A stretch of 56,633 nucleotides of DNA from Nitriliruptorales bacterium (GTDB lineage: Bacteria > Actinomycetota > Nitriliruptoria > Nitriliruptorales > Nitriliruptoraceae), in contig JAGXFT010000078.1 in the NCBI GenBank assembly GCA_024637135.1, forward strand, positions 1-56,633. Reading direction: 5' to 3'. This document shows, piece by piece, positions 1-9,015 of the stretch. Position numbers and translations under genes: made by a program. The notes under the pieces are model-generated. The model saw only the letters and a list, made by a program, of their open reading frames with translations. It had not been told where the DNA came from and did not search any database. The number at the start of each line of letters is the position of its first letter. Position 1 is the stretch's first letter.

Positions 1-18
1 CACATCGCGGTCAGCCAC
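1..18 (-). CDS. possible 5' end of a gene leaving the window
   Basis: On the minus strand a GGAGG (bases 25-29) sits 6 bases before a GTG at 18-16, followed by open codons for Val-Ala-Asp-Arg-Asp-Val up to the edge. An ATG at 24-22 lies in the same frame but touches the GGAGG. It would follow the mutase gene to its right on the same strand. Six codons cannot identify a product, so this rests only on the ribosome-binding site and is weak. Confidence 0.3.
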
Positions 19-102
19 GGGCATCCTCCACATCGAGTGGCGCCCACCAAACCCGCTCGACCAACCGAAGTCACGGAAGCGGCACGACTTACCAGACAGC
101 AC

Positions 103-2088
103 CTAGGGCTGGGCGAGTTCGGCGACCTCGACGAGGACGTCGGTCAGGGCGTAGTCCTTGGGCGTGAACACGGCCGCCACCCCGGCGTCCCGGAGGCGCT
201 CGGCGTCGGCGGGGGGGATGATCCCACCCGCGACGACCACGGCGTCCGAGCCGGCCGCGCGCAACCCGTCGACCACGGCCGGCACCAGTTCGAGGTGCGA
301 GCCCGAGAGGATCGACAGCCCGACGAGGTGGACGTCTTCGTCCACGGCCGCCCGCACGATCTGGTCGGGGGTCAGCCGGATGCCCTCGTAGATCACCTCC
401 ATGCCCAGGTCCCGGGCGCGGAGGGCCACCTGCTCGGCGCCGTTGGAGTGCCCGTCCAGGCCCGGCTTGCCGACCAGGATCCGGATCCGGCGGCCCAACC
501 GCTGCTGCACCACCTCGATCCGCTCGCGACCCGCGGCCAGTTCGGGTCCGCCACGGGTGCGGGTGGCCTCGCCGACCCCGGTCGGGCCGCGGTACTCGCC
601 GACGATGTCGCGCAGGGCACGGGACCACTCACCCGTGGTCACGCCGGCGCGGGCGGCCCGGATCGACGCCGGGACGAGGTTGTCACGGGTCGCGGCGACC
701 GTGCGGACCTCCTCCAACGCCGCCTCCACGGCGTCGTGGTCGCGCCGGTCCCGGTGGGCCGCCAACCGGGCGACCTGCTCGGCCTCCGCGGCCGGGTCCA
801 CGACCAGGATCGAGCCGTTGGTGTCGCCGTCACCCACCAGCGGACTCGGTTCGGCGGTGGTGTGGGCGTTGACGCCGATGACCACCTGCTCGCCGGATTC
901 GATCCGCCGCATCCGGGCGGCGTTGGACGCGACCAGTTCACCCTTCATGTGGTCCACCTCCGCGACCGCACCGCCCCGGTCGAGGATGTCGTCCAGCTCG
1001 GCCGTCGCGGCCGCCGACAACTCGGCGACCTTGGCCTCCATCACCGTCGAGCCCGCGAACAGGTCGGGGTGGTCCAACAGGTCGGTCTCGTGGGCGAGCA
1101 CCTGTTGCATCCGCAGCGACACCTGCTGGTCCCACGGACGTGGGAGCCCCAGTGCCTCGTTCCAGGCCGGCAACTGGACCGCGCGAGCCCGCGCGTCGCG
1201 CGACAACGTGACACCCAGCATCTCGATCAGGATCCGGCTGATGTTGTTCTCCGGCTGCTGCTCGGTCAGGCCCAGCGAGTTCACCTGCACCCCGTAGCGG
1301 AACCGGCGTGCCTTGGCGTCGGTCACCCCGTAGCGCTCCCGGGTGATCCGGTCCCACAGGTCCACGAAGGTGCGCATCTTCGCGATCTCCTCCACGAACC
1401 GGATCCCGGCGTTGACGAAGAAGGAGATCCGCCCCACCACCGACGGGAAGTCGTCGGCCGGCACCTGGCCCGAGTCGCGCACCCCGTCCAGCACCGCGAT
1501 CGCGTTGGCCAGTGCGTAGGCGACCTCCTGCACCGGGGTCGCCCCCGCCTCCTGGAGGTGGTACGAGCAGATGTTGATCGGGTTCCAGCGCGGCACGTGG
1601 CGCCACGTGTGCACGATCACGTCGGTCGTCAGCCGCAGCGACGGCTCGGGTGGGAACGCGTAGGTCCCACGCGACAGGTACTCCTTGATGATGTCGTTCT
1701 GGGTCGTGCCGCGCAGCGCCGCCGGGTCGGCCCCCTGGCCCTCGGCCACCGCGACGTACAGCGACAGGAGCCACATCGCGGTCGCGTTGATGGTCATGGA
1801 CGTGTTCATCTCGTCCAGCGGGATGCCGGCGAACAACGTCTCCATGTCGTCGATGGAGGTGATCGGGACGCCGACCTTGCCGACCTCGCCCCGCGCGAGC
1901 ACGTGGTCGCTGTCGTAGCCGGTCTGGGTCGGCAGGTCGAAGGCGACACTGAGCCCGGTCTGGCCCTTGGCGAGGTTCGCCCGGTACAGCGCGTTGGAGG
2001 CGCTGGCCGACGAGTGGCCCGAGTAGGTCCGGATCAGCCACGGCCGGTCGCGTTCGGGCAGCGTGGCGGGTGAGCCGGGATCGGCCAT
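103..2088 (-). CDS. meaA: B12-dependent acyl-CoA mutase, MeaA / ethylmalonyl-CoA mutase type
   Basis: This 661-residue single chain carries both halves of a coenzyme-B12 acyl-CoA mutase. The N-terminal TIM-barrel substrate domain has the [10 protein letters not shown] and QTGYDSDH motifs that I associate with MeaA/ethylmalonyl-CoA mutase rather than classical methylmalonyl-CoA mutase. The last ~130 residues are a cobalamin-binding domain with the DGHSNG base-off histidine motif, SILSG and a GG loop. The family converts (2R)-ethylmalonyl-CoA to (2S)-methylsuccinyl-CoA in acetyl-CoA assimilation; crotonyl-CoA carboxylase/reductase is not in the window, so the exact substrate is inferred. The ATG was chosen because GAGGTG lies about 6-8 bases upstream; a longer open frame continues upstream without family similarity. 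A possible minus-strand -10 (TATCCT) lies at 2127-2122. MeaB, which protects such mutases, is encoded at 41.2 kb. Confidence 0.88.
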   Translation of the reverse strand: MADPGSPATLPERDRPWLIRTYSGHSSASASNALYRANLAKGQTGLSVAFDLPTQTGYDSDHVLARGEVGKVGVPITSIDDMETLFAGIPLDEMNTSMTINATAMWLLSLYVAVAEGQGADPAALRGTTQNDIIKEYLSRGTYAFPPEPSLRLTTDVIVHTWRHVPRWNPINICSYHLQEAGATPVQEVAYALANAIAVLDGVRDSGQVPADDFPSVVGRISFFVNAGIRFVEEIAKMRTFVDLWDRITRERYGVTDAKARRFRYGVQVNSLGLTEQQPENNISRILIEMLGVTLSRDARARAVQLPAWNEALGLPRPWDQQVSLRMQQVLAHETDLLDHPDLFAGSTVMEAKVAELSAAATAELDDILDRGGAVAEVDHMKGELVASNAARMRRIESGEQVVIGVNAHTTAEPSPLVGDGDTNGSILVVDPAAEAEQVARLAAHRDRRDHDAVEAALEEVRTVAATRDNLVPASIRAARAGVTTGEWSRALRDIVGEYRGPTGVGEATRTRGGPELAAGRERIEVVQQRLGRRIRILVGKPGLDGHSNGAEQVALRARDLGMEVIYEGIRLTPDQIVRAAVDEDVHLVGLSILSGSHLELVPAVVDGLRAAGSDAVVVAGGIIPPADAERLRDAGVAAVFTPKDYALTDVLVEVAELAQP

Positions 2089-2332
2089 GTCGGTCACCTC
2101 GGTGGGCAGTGGTGTGCCGTCAGGATAGGTCCGTGTGGCACCGACCCGTGCGCTCGGCGTGCGGCGCTGTCCGGTGTTCTCGGCAGCGCGTAGGGTCGCA
2201 GCATTGCCCCCCACGCCGGCAGCGCGCCGACGTCCACATTTGCCCGTGCCTCCGTCGAGGCCCACCTCCCGGGTCATCGCCCGCCGCGATCCCGGGCAGA
2301 ACTCGACCGCACACGAACGAACAGGTTGCACC

Positions 2333-2908
2333 ATGGGACGCCACGTCCTGGTCTGGGACGCCCCCAACATCGACATGACCGTCGCGAACATCATCGACGG
2401 CAGGCCCACCGCCCGGGAACGGCCCGACCTCGAGGTGCTGGGGCGCTGGCTGGTCGCGCAGGCCGGCGACGACGAGGTCGAGGCCTGCGTGTTCGTCAAC
2501 GTGGCCGAGCACGTCGCCGGGCCCATGCGTGGCTGGGTGCTGTGGTTGCTCGAACAGGGGTTCCGGGTGTTCGCCCGCCCGAAGGTCGAGGACTCCGACG
2601 TCGACGACGACATGGTCGACCACCTGTTCGCGCGCCAGGAGGAGGGAATCCTCACCCGCGCCTACGTGGGCTCCAACGACGCCCGCTGCTTCGTGGAACC
2701 GATGATGGACCTGGTCGACGACGGCGTGGACGTCAGGATCCTGGGCTTCGGGGAGTTCGCCGGCGGGCTGTCGTCGCAGGAGGAGTTCACCTTCGTCGAC
2801 CTCGAGTCCATCGACGGGCTGTTCGCGGCGCCGCTGCCCAGGATCAACCTCGAGGTCCTGCCGCTCGAGGGTCGCTGGTTCGAACCCACCGGTGTCCTTG
2901 GCGGCTGA
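2333..2908 (+). CDS. NYN (PIN-like) domain protein
   Basis: This 191-residue protein looks like a compact NYN/PIN-fold nuclease-like domain. Acidic residues expected to hold the metal are visible: WDAPNID at residues 8-14, an acidic stretch EDSDVDDD at 86-93, and GSNDA at 113-117. Family members are putative RNases or RNA-processing proteins; the substrate here is unknown. The ATG at the start of GRHVLVWDAP is preferred because the longer open frame upstream is low-complexity Arg/Pro sequence. The gene is divergent from the mutase gene, and the 244 bases between them should hold both promoters. Arginine deiminase follows 76 bases downstream. Confidence 0.7.
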   Translation: MGRHVLVWDAPNIDMTVANIIDGRPTARERPDLEVLGRWLVAQAGDDEVEACVFVNVAEHVAGPMRGWVLWLLEQGFRVFARPKVEDSDVDDDMVDHLFARQEEGILTRAYVGSNDARCFVEPMMDLVDDGVDVRILGFGEFAGGLSSQEEFTFVDLESIDGLFAAPLPRINLEVLPLEGRWFEPTGVLGG

Positions 2909-2984
2909 GGTCGTCGGTTCGGCCGGTCGACAGTCCTGGGCGCAGTAGCGTCGGGTCGCACGGAGCAGGTGGAGAGGCGTGGGC

Positions 2985-4259
2985 GTGGACGAGGGACGGG
3001 ACGACGGGATCGACGGCGTCAACAGCGTCGACGGCGTCGACGGGGGCGCGGGACCGATCGGGGTGTCGTCTGAGGTCGGACGCCTGCAGGCGGTGATCCT
3101 GCACCGCCCGGGTCAGGAACTGCAACGCCTGACGCCCGACAACAAGGACGAACTGCTCTTCGACGAGTTGCTGTGGCTCGAGCACGCGCAGGTCGAGCAC
3201 GACGCGTTCGCCGGGCTCCTGCGCGACGACGGCGTCGAGGTGCTCTACGTGGAGGAACTGCTGGCCGAGGTGCTGGCGGACGCCGACGTGGCCGAGCAGG
3301 TCGTGCTCGACCACGTCACCGACGACACGACCGGGCCGGTCGCGGTGGCCGGCGTCCGTGAGCACCTGCTGGGACTGGGCCCGGTCGACCTCGCTGCAGC
3401 GCTGTATGCGGGCGTGGCGGTCGACGACGTCGAGGTCGCCCCGGGACTCGTGTCGTCCACGGCGGTGCCGGGCGCGATGCTGTTCAACCCGCTGCCCAAC
3501 GCGGTCTTCATGCGCGACTCGTCGGCGTGGATCAACGGCGGCGTGGCGCTGTCGCCGATGAGCCGCACGGTCCGGCGGCGAGAGACCGCGCTGGTCCGGA
3601 CGGTCGTCGACGGCCACCCCCGGTTCGACGGAGCCTCGGTGTGGTTCGGCCACCGACGCACCGACCACCTCCAGGCCACCTTCGAGGGCGGCGACATCCT
3701 GGTGGTGGGCGAGCGAGGACTGGCGATCGGGATGTCCGAACGCACCACCGCCTCTGGTATCGAGGCACTGGCGGTGCACCTGTTCCGGGACGACGTCGTG
3801 GACCGCATCCTGGTGGTGGACCTGCCGAAGGTCCGGGCGGCGATGCACCTCGACACGATCGTCACGCAGGTCGACGTCGACGCCTTCATCACCTACCCGG
3901 CCATGACCCGCGACGTGCGCTGCCACCAACTGACCCCGCACGACGGCGGCATCCGCGTGACCGAGGCCTCGTCGATGATCCGGGGGCTGGAGTGGGCGGC
4001 CGGGGTCGGTCACATCCGTGCGATCGAGCCCGACCTGGGTTCGACCCGGGCTGCACGTGAGCAGTGGAACGATGCCAACAACACGCTGGCGCTGGAACCC
4101 GGACGGGTCGTCGCCTACGAGCGCAACGTCGCGACCAACACGATCCTGGCCGACGCCGGGATCCAGGTGCTGACCATCCCGTCGTTCGAACTGCCCCGTG
4201 GTCGCGGCGGCCCGCGGTGCATGTCGTGCCCGGTCGCGCGGGCACCGTTGCCGACCTGA
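2985..4259 (+). CDS. arcA: arginine deiminase
   Basis: The enzyme hydrolyses L-arginine to citrulline and ammonia in the cytoplasm. All catalytic elements of the family are present in 424 residues: FMRD (Asp178), FEGGD (Glu234, Asp237), HLDT (His288) and the nucleophile in GGPRCMS (Cys412). The first ~25 residues are a Gly/Asp/Val-rich low-complexity stretch not typical of the family. GTG at 2985 is chosen because GAGG (2974-2977) is 7 bases upstream; an in-frame GTG at 2979 lies only one base after the same site. A possible -10 (TAGCGT) is at 2946-2951. No ornithine carbamoyltransferase or carbamate kinase is adjacent, so a complete ADI energy pathway cannot be claimed here. An ABC ATPase starts 5 bases after the stop, implying co-transcription. 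Confidence 0.93.
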   Translation: MDEGRDDGIDGVNSVDGVDGGAGPIGVSSEVGRLQAVILHRPGQELQRLTPDNKDELLFDELLWLEHAQVEHDAFAGLLRDDGVEVLYVEELLAEVLADADVAEQVVLDHVTDDTTGPVAVAGVREHLLGLGPVDLAAALYAGVAVDDVEVAPGLVSSTAVPGAMLFNPLPNAVFMRDSSAWINGGVALSPMSRTVRRRETALVRTVVDGHPRFDGASVWFGHRRTDHLQATFEGGDILVVGERGLAIGMSERTTASGIEALAVHLFRDDVVDRILVVDLPKVRAAMHLDTIVTQVDVDAFITYPAMTRDVRCHQLTPHDGGIRVTEASSMIRGLEWAAGVGHIRAIEPDLGSTRAAREQWNDANNTLALEPGRVVAYERNVATNTILADAGIQVLTIPSFELPRGRGGPRCMSCPVARAPLPT

Positions 4260-4264
4260 CCCGG

Positions 4265-5134
4265 ATGGCATCCGAACCGGCCCGATCGGACGCCCCCGTC
4301 CGCCCCGACGGCCCCGTCCGCCCCGACGGCCAGGTCCGCCCCGGCGGCCCCGTCCGGCCGGTGGCGCGGGTGAAGGGCGTCGGCGTGGTCCGCGGCGGCG
4401 CGACCCTGCTCCACGACGTCGACCTGGTGGTACGGCCCGGCCGACCGGTGGCGATCCTGGGTCCGAACGGGGCAGGCAAGACGACCCTGCTGCGGGTGCT
4501 GTCGACCCACCTGTTCCCGACGCGAGGGACGGTCGAGGTGCTGGGCGCGCGCTTCGGGCACACCGACCTGCGCACGCTGCGGTCGCGGGTGGCGCTGGCG
4601 TCGGTCGCCATGACGCCGTTGTTGCCGATGACCCACACCGCCGAAGCACTGGTCGCGGCGGCCCGACGCGGCACGTTGCGTCCGGGTGCCGCGATGGAGC
4701 CGAGCGAGCGCGCGGTCGCACGTGACGCGCTGGACCGCGCGGGGGCGCGCCACCTGGCCGAGCGCTCGGTGCGGACGCTGTCCCAGGGGGAATGGCAGCG
4801 GGTGCAACTGGCGCGGGCCCTGGTGGGCGGGCCCGACCTGCTGCTGCTGGACGAACCCTTCGCCGGGTTGGACCTGGGGGGGCGCGAAGCGCTGGTGGCC
4901 GACCTCGACGACCTGTTGGCCCGACCCGACGCGCCCGCCGTGGTCATGGTCGCCCACCACCTCGAGGAGTTTCCCACCGCCGTCCGCGACGCCCTGTTGC
5001 TGCGCGACGGACGCGTCGTCGCCGCAGGTCCGGTCGACGAGGCCGTCACCGACGAGACCGTCTCGGCGACCTTCGGACTGTCCGTGGTCGTGCATCGCGA
5101 CGGTGGCCGGATCACCGCCCGCGTCCGGCGCTGA
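4265..5134 (+). CDS. orphan ABC transporter ATP-binding protein
   Basis: A 289-residue single-domain ABC ATPase. Walker A is GPNGAGKTT (about 66-74), the signature is LSQGE (172-176) in place of LSGGQ, and Walker B is DLLLLDEP (191-198); a VAHHLEE segment supplies the H-loop. No permease or binding protein is adjacent, so the substrate cannot be read from context. Stand-alone ATPases of this shape occur in actinobacteria near metal or iron uptake genes, but that is only a family impression. Residues 12-29 are encoded by three 18-bp tandem units (4298-4351) giving the hexapeptide series VRPDGP, VRPDGQ, VRPGGP, so the N terminus is an unusual repeat tail. It lies 5 bases after arcA. Confidence 0.8.
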   Translation: MASEPARSDAPVRPDGPVRPDGQVRPGGPVRPVARVKGVGVVRGGATLLHDVDLVVRPGRPVAILGPNGAGKTTLLRVLSTHLFPTRGTVEVLGARFGHTDLRTLRSRVALASVAMTPLLPMTHTAEALVAAARRGTLRPGAAMEPSERAVARDALDRAGARHLAERSVRTLSQGEWQRVQLARALVGGPDLLLLDEPFAGLDLGGREALVADLDDLLARPDAPAVVMVAHHLEEFPTAVRDALLLRDGRVVAAGPVDEAVTDETVSATFGLSVVVHRDGGRITARVRR

Positions 5135-5309
5135 GCCCCCCGGGTGGCGAGTCGCCACCGCTCCGGGGGCGCGGGTGGTCGATGCCGGCCGGCGGACCGG
5201 ACGCGGTGATGCCGGGCCACCTACCCTCGACCCTCCCCGGCGGCCGTCACCGCGCCGCCCGGATCGACCCCACCGGGTCGCCCGCCGCCCCCACCGAACA
5301 GGCCAATCA

Positions 5310-6530
5310 ATGCCCGAAGCCGTGATCGTCGCCACTGCTCGGACCCCGATCGGTCGGGCCTTCAAGGGCTCCATGACCGAGTTGCGGGCCGACGACCTGA
5401 CCGCGAGCATCATCACGACGGCGATGGAGCAGGTCCCCGCGCTGTCGCCCGACCTCATCGACGACCTCCACCTGGGGGTCGGCCTGCCGGGTGGGGAGCA
5501 GGGCTTCAACATGGCCCGGATCGTGGCCGTGCTGATGGGGTGGACGTCCGTGCCCGGTGTGACACTGACCCGGTACTGCTCGTCGTCGCTGCAGACCACG
5601 CGGATGGCGTTGCACGCGATCCGGGCCGGCGAAGGGGACGTCTTCGTGTCCGCAGGCGTCGAGATGGTGTCGCGCTTCACCAAGGGGAACTCGGACTCGC
5701 TGCCGGACACCATGAACCCGGTCTTCGACGACGCGCAGACGCGGACCCAGGAGTCGACCGAGGGTGGCGCGGACGAGTGGGTCGACCCCACCACGCTCGA
5801 CCGACTTCCCGACGCCTACGTCCCGATGGGCCAGACCGCCGAGAACGTCGCCCTGCTGAAGGGCATCTCGCGCGCGGAGATGGACGAGTTCGCCCTGTCG
5901 TCCCAGCAGAGCTACGAGCAGGCCGCGGCGGACGGCTTCTGGGCCAACGAGATCACCCCGATCGAACTGCCCGACGGGACCATGCTGTCGACCGACGACT
6001 CACCCCGTTCGGGGACGACGCTGGACGGTCTCGCCGGACTCGATCCCGTGTTCCGCCCGGACGGCCGCGTCACCGCCGGCAACGCCTGCCCGTTGAACGA
6101 CGGGGCTGCGGCCGTGATCGTGATGAGCGACACCAAGGCAGCAGAGCTGGGCATCGAGCCCTTGGCCCGGATCGTCTCGACCGGCGTCAGCGCCCTCAAC
6201 CCCGAGATCATGGGGCTGGGACCGGTGGCGGCGTCGACCCAGGCCCTGGAGCGGGCGGGGATGACCATCGACGACATGGACGTCGTGGAGATCAACGAGG
6301 CCTTCGCCGCCCAGGTGTTGCCGTCCGCCCGCGAACTGGGTGTGGACCACGACCGGCTCAACCCGCACGGCGGCGCGATCGCCGTCGGCCACCCCTTCGG
6401 CATGACAGGCGCCCGGATCACCGGGACGCTGCTCAACGGGCTGCGTCACACCGATGGGACGTTCGGCCTCGAGACCATGTGCGTCGGTGGCGGTCAGGGC
6501 ATGGCGATGGTGGTGGAGCGCCTCGGGTGA
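5310..6530 (+). CDS. thiolase (acetyl-CoA C-acyltransferase)
   Basis: A 406-residue thiolase that condenses or cleaves acyl-CoAs using two cysteines and a histidine. The nucleophile is Cys90 in RYCSSSLQ, the active-site NEAFA motif is present, and His361 (GHPFGMTGAR) and Cys391 (CVGGGQG) complete the site. Overall shape is closer to the FadA/degradative group than the second thiolase in this window. The ATG beginning MPEAVIVATARTP is the conserved thiolase start. TACCCT around 5221 could be a -10. It is followed by a 7-bp hairpin at 6554-6582 and then DUF6027. Confidence 0.9.
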   Translation: MPEAVIVATARTPIGRAFKGSMTELRADDLTASIITTAMEQVPALSPDLIDDLHLGVGLPGGEQGFNMARIVAVLMGWTSVPGVTLTRYCSSSLQTTRMALHAIRAGEGDVFVSAGVEMVSRFTKGNSDSLPDTMNPVFDDAQTRTQESTEGGADEWVDPTTLDRLPDAYVPMGQTAENVALLKGISRAEMDEFALSSQQSYEQAAADGFWANEITPIELPDGTMLSTDDSPRSGTTLDGLAGLDPVFRPDGRVTAGNACPLNDGAAAVIVMSDTKAAELGIEPLARIVSTGVSALNPEIMGLGPVAASTQALERAGMTIDDMDVVEINEAFAAQVLPSARELGVDHDRLNPHGGAIAVGHPFGMTGARITGTLLNGLRHTDGTFGLETMCVGGGQGMAMVVERLG

Positions 6531-6553
6531 CGCGTGCCCTCGCGCTGGGGCCG

Positions 6554-6582
6554 CTCGGGCAGGTTTGTAGAACTCGCCCGAG
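6554..6582. terminator. weak hairpin after thiolase gene
   Basis: CTCGGGC (6554-6560) and GCCCGAG (6576-6582) form a perfect 7-bp stem with a 15-base loop, 23 bases after the thiolase stop. There is no T-run. It may be a weak terminator or simply leader structure for the next gene. Confidence 0.3.
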
Positions 6583-6626
6583 GGCTCGTTCTGCGCTCGT
6601 GCGATCTGGAAGGGGAGGGCATGACG

Positions 6627-7043
6627 ATGGACGAGGATCCGACGATGGTGTTGGCGCCATGGACGGGGCCGATCCCGGATGACCATCCGGATGCCAACTT
6701 CCTGGTCGACGTGGCGACGTATTCGCTCGCGGACCCGGTGGCGACGCTGTCGCGGCTGTCGGGGTCGGTCGGGGTGCCGGTGGGGTCGCTCGCACGCTAC
6801 GTGCTGGCCAAGTGGGTGACGGCCGGCAGCGACAGCCTGCTGGAGGCGGGACCGACGGCCCTGGATCGCATGCGGGCGCTCATCGCCGCAGCCGAGGAGA
6901 CGGGGACGGACGCCGCCCGGCTGGCCGCATGGGAGGGGATGGTCGAACAGGTGTCGTGGCTCGCCCACGGTGTCGATGATCCCGTGGGTACCTACCCGGA
7001 GGGTGGCGGCGATCCGTCCACCGTCGACGCCGACCAGGACTGA
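6627..7043 (+). CDS. DUF6027 family protein
   Basis: A small acidic cytoplasmic protein (138 residues) resembling the actinobacterial DUF6027 family as I remember it: a WTGPIPDDHPDANF start, then a helical segment with DPVATL and SLARYVLAKW. No function is known and none can be deduced from the neighbours. ATG at 6627 is preferred because GGGGAGG (6612-6618) is 8 bases upstream; the in-frame ATG at 6621 is only 2 bases from it. The gene converges on greA, with 18 bases between the two stops. Confidence 0.65.
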   Translation: MDEDPTMVLAPWTGPIPDDHPDANFLVDVATYSLADPVATLSRLSGSVGVPVGSLARYVLAKWVTAGSDSLLEAGPTALDRMRALIAAAEETGTDAARLAAWEGMVEQVSWLAHGVDDPVGTYPEGGGDPSTVDADQD

Positions 7044-7061
7044 ACCCGGCCGGACGGTTCG

Positions 7062-7523
7062 TCAGCTCGCGGCGATCGCCGTGATGGTGACGTCGAAAGT
7101 GGCCTGCGGAGCCTCGACGGTGACGGTGTCGCCGACGCCGTGCTGGAGGATCGCCTGTCCGATGGGCGACTCGCTGGACAGCACGGGGTACTCGTCGTGG
7201 GTGTCCTCGCGCGAGCCCAGCAGCCACGTCTCGGTGTCGCCGTCCACCTCGAAGGTGATCAGCAGTCCCGGCAGCACCGTGTCGGTCGACTCGGGCTGGC
7301 CGATCCGCACGTCCCGCAACAGGTGTTCGAGTTGGCGGATGCGGGCCTCCATCTTGCCCTGCTCGTCCTTCGCGGCGTGGTACTCCGCGTTCTCGCGCAG
7401 GTCGCCGTGGGCCCTCGCCTCCTCGATCTCCGCGGAGATCTCGTCGCGTCCCTCGCTCTTGAGCTGTTCGAGTTCGGCGAGCAGGCGGTCGTGGGCCTCT
7501 TGGCTGAGCCAGGTTTCGGCCAT
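7062..7523 (-). CDS. greA: transcription elongation factor GreA
   Basis: GreA inserts its coiled coil into the secondary channel of stalled RNA polymerase and stimulates transcript cleavage. The 153-residue length is right for the family. The N-terminal coiled coil carries the conserved tip region GDLRENAEYHAAK, and the C-terminal FKBP-like domain contains SSESPIGQAIL, the hallmark SPIG/A motif. AAGGAG about 8 bases before the ATG supports the start. The gene is monocistronic: DUF6027 converges from the left, and a strong hairpin separates it from the DUF4235 gene on its upstream side. Confidence 0.96.
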   Translation of the reverse strand: MAETWLSQEAHDRLLAELEQLKSEGRDEISAEIEEARAHGDLRENAEYHAAKDEQGKMEARIRQLEHLLRDVRIGQPESTDTVLPGLLITFEVDGDTETWLLGSREDTHDEYPVLSSESPIGQAILQHGVGDTVTVEAPQATFDVTITAIAAS

Positions 7524-7675
7524 GGTGGTGCTCCTTGCGATCTGCGGTGGTCACGGCCCCACGGCCTGACGTACCGGACCGATCAGGGACGAGGTGCGCC
7601 ACCAGGGGGGAGGCGCGGGTTGCGGGCTGGTCGCAGGTCCGTCGTGTGACGGTGCCCCGGACGGCCCGGAAACGA

Positions 7676-7702
7676 CGACGTCCGGCCCGTGGCCGGACAT
7701 CG
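7676..7702. terminator. hairpin between DUF4235 gene and greA
   Basis: GTCCGGCC (7680-7687), a CGT loop, and GGCCGGAC (7691-7698) form a perfect 8-bp stem that extends to 13 pairs with one mismatch. It lies about 65 bases past the DUF4235 stop on the minus strand and before the greA start, so a terminator for the DUF4235 transcript is the simplest reading. No T-tract follows. Confidence 0.5.
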
Positions 7703-7766
7703 TGGATTGCAACTGTACCCAACCGCTCGGCCAGCGCAACGGCCGACAGGTGAGGTTCAGGCCCGT

Positions 7767-8048
7767 TCAGGCGGGCTCGCGCCGGGCGTCCTCGGGGAGC
7801 CGGCCGCTGACGTGCTGGGCCACGCGGGCGGTCTGGCGGCTGGCCAGCATCCGGGCGACCCCGACGATGGCCCCGGTCAGGATCCCCCACGCGAGTGCCT
7901 CGCGCCAGGGGACGGCCGGGTCAGCCGGGTTCTCGGGAGGCTCCGTGCCGGTGGTGGCCTCCCAACCGGAGGTGAGCGCCTTGCGGGCCGCCATCGCGGC
8001 TGCAACGGCCGCGCCGTTGCCGACGATCTTCCAGAGGGTGTCAGACAT
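7767..8048 (-). CDS. DUF4235 small membrane protein
   Basis: This 93-residue protein matches the actinobacterial DUF4235 pattern: a start of the SDTLWKIVGNGAAVAAAMAA type with a first hydrophobic helix, a polar middle, then WGILTGAIVGVARMLASR as the second membrane segment. DUF4235 proteins are small two-helix membrane proteins of unknown role. A ribosome-binding site is weak (AAAGG about 11 bases upstream). The 123-base divergent region to the response regulator contains TAGTCT, a possible -10 for the rightward gene. Confidence 0.8.
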   Translation of the reverse strand: MSDTLWKIVGNGAAVAAAMAARKALTSGWEATTGTEPPENPADPAVPWREALAWGILTGAIVGVARMLASRQTARVAQHVSGRLPEDARREPA

Positions 8049-8171
8049 GATGTGGGACCTTTGACGTGGGCATCCACTGTGCCCGATCGTGGCGTCGGTT
8101 GCCCGGGCCGGTCGTCCGATCGCGGTCGTCCGGGCGATCTAGTCTGGGCTCGTCCGCACCGGGAGATCGTC

Positions 8172-8870
8172 GTGTCCAGCCAGCCCCCGTCACTGGTCGG
8201 CGCGCGGTCGCTGCGGCCGCCGTTGCGAGCCGTCGTCGTCGACGACCACGCCGTCGTCCGGGCCGGGCTGCGGGCGGGGCTGGCCTCGCACCGGGTCGAG
8301 GTCGTGGGGGAGGCCGAGGACGTGGCGTCCGCGGTCGCGGCGGTACGCGAACTGGCACCGGCGGTGATGGTCCTGGACGTCCGCCTGCCGGGCGGCGGCG
8401 GGCCGGCCGTGCTCGCCGCCCTGGGCGACCAGGCCCCACCGACGCTTGCGGTGTCGGCATCCGACGAGCGCGACGACGTGGTCGCCACGGTCCGAGCAGG
8501 GGCGACCGGGTACCTCCTCAAGACCACCTCCATGGCCGACATCGCCGCCGCGATCCACGCGGTGCACGGGGGCGAACCGGTGTTCTCGCCCGAACTTGCC
8601 GGGCACCTGCTCGACCTCGACGGCGAGGTCGGCGGTGACCTGGCGTCCGGGGTGGTCGACCCCGACTGGGAGTCGCTGACCGACCGCGAACGCGAGGTGC
8701 TGCGCCACCTCGCTCGGGGCCACCCCTACAAGCGCATCGCGGACGACCTGCATGTCGCGGCCAAGACGGTCGAGACCCATGTCCGCAACATCCTGCGCAA
8801 GTTGCAGGTCACGAACCGGCACGAGGCCACGATCTGGGCGATCGACCGCGGCTTCGACGTGGACCAGTGA
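8172..8870 (+). CDS. NarL/LuxR-type DNA-binding response regulator
   Basis: A 232-residue two-domain response regulator. The receiver has the acidic pair Asp24-Asp25, the phospho-acceptor Asp69 in VMVLDVRLPG, and Lys117 in YLLKTTS. The C-terminal LuxR-type helix-turn-helix (about 165-230) contains LTDREREVLRHLARG and TVETHVRNILRKL. GTG is chosen because GGGAG lies 6 bases before it; the longer open frame upstream has no similarity. TAGTCT near 8141 is a candidate -10. A membrane protein and a histidine kinase with a NarL-partner-type phosphoacceptor domain follow on the same strand, so they probably form one signalling unit. Confidence 0.9.
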   Translation: MSSQPPSLVGARSLRPPLRAVVVDDHAVVRAGLRAGLASHRVEVVGEAEDVASAVAAVRELAPAVMVLDVRLPGGGGPAVLAALGDQAPPTLAVSASDERDDVVATVRAGATGYLLKTTSMADIAAAIHAVHGGEPVFSPELAGHLLDLDGEVGGDLASGVVDPDWESLTDREREVLRHLARGHPYKRIADDLHVAAKTVETHVRNILRKLQVTNRHEATIWAIDRGFDVDQ

Positions 8871-9015
8871 CCTGGGTGGACCAGTGGCCGGGGCGGACCG
8901 CGGAACGGGGACCGGGGACGGACCGCCGGGGGCCGGGCACGGACCTCGGGGTCATCCCTGAGTCCGATGCCGGGGCCCGTCGCCACGCTGGGGGCACCGA
9001 CGAAGCGAGACTCGC

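Noticed and set aside
37-2073. 678-codon open frame opposite the MeaA-like gene
   Set aside because: The reading is His/Arg/Gly/Val-rich without domains, and the opposite strand carries an intact enzyme.
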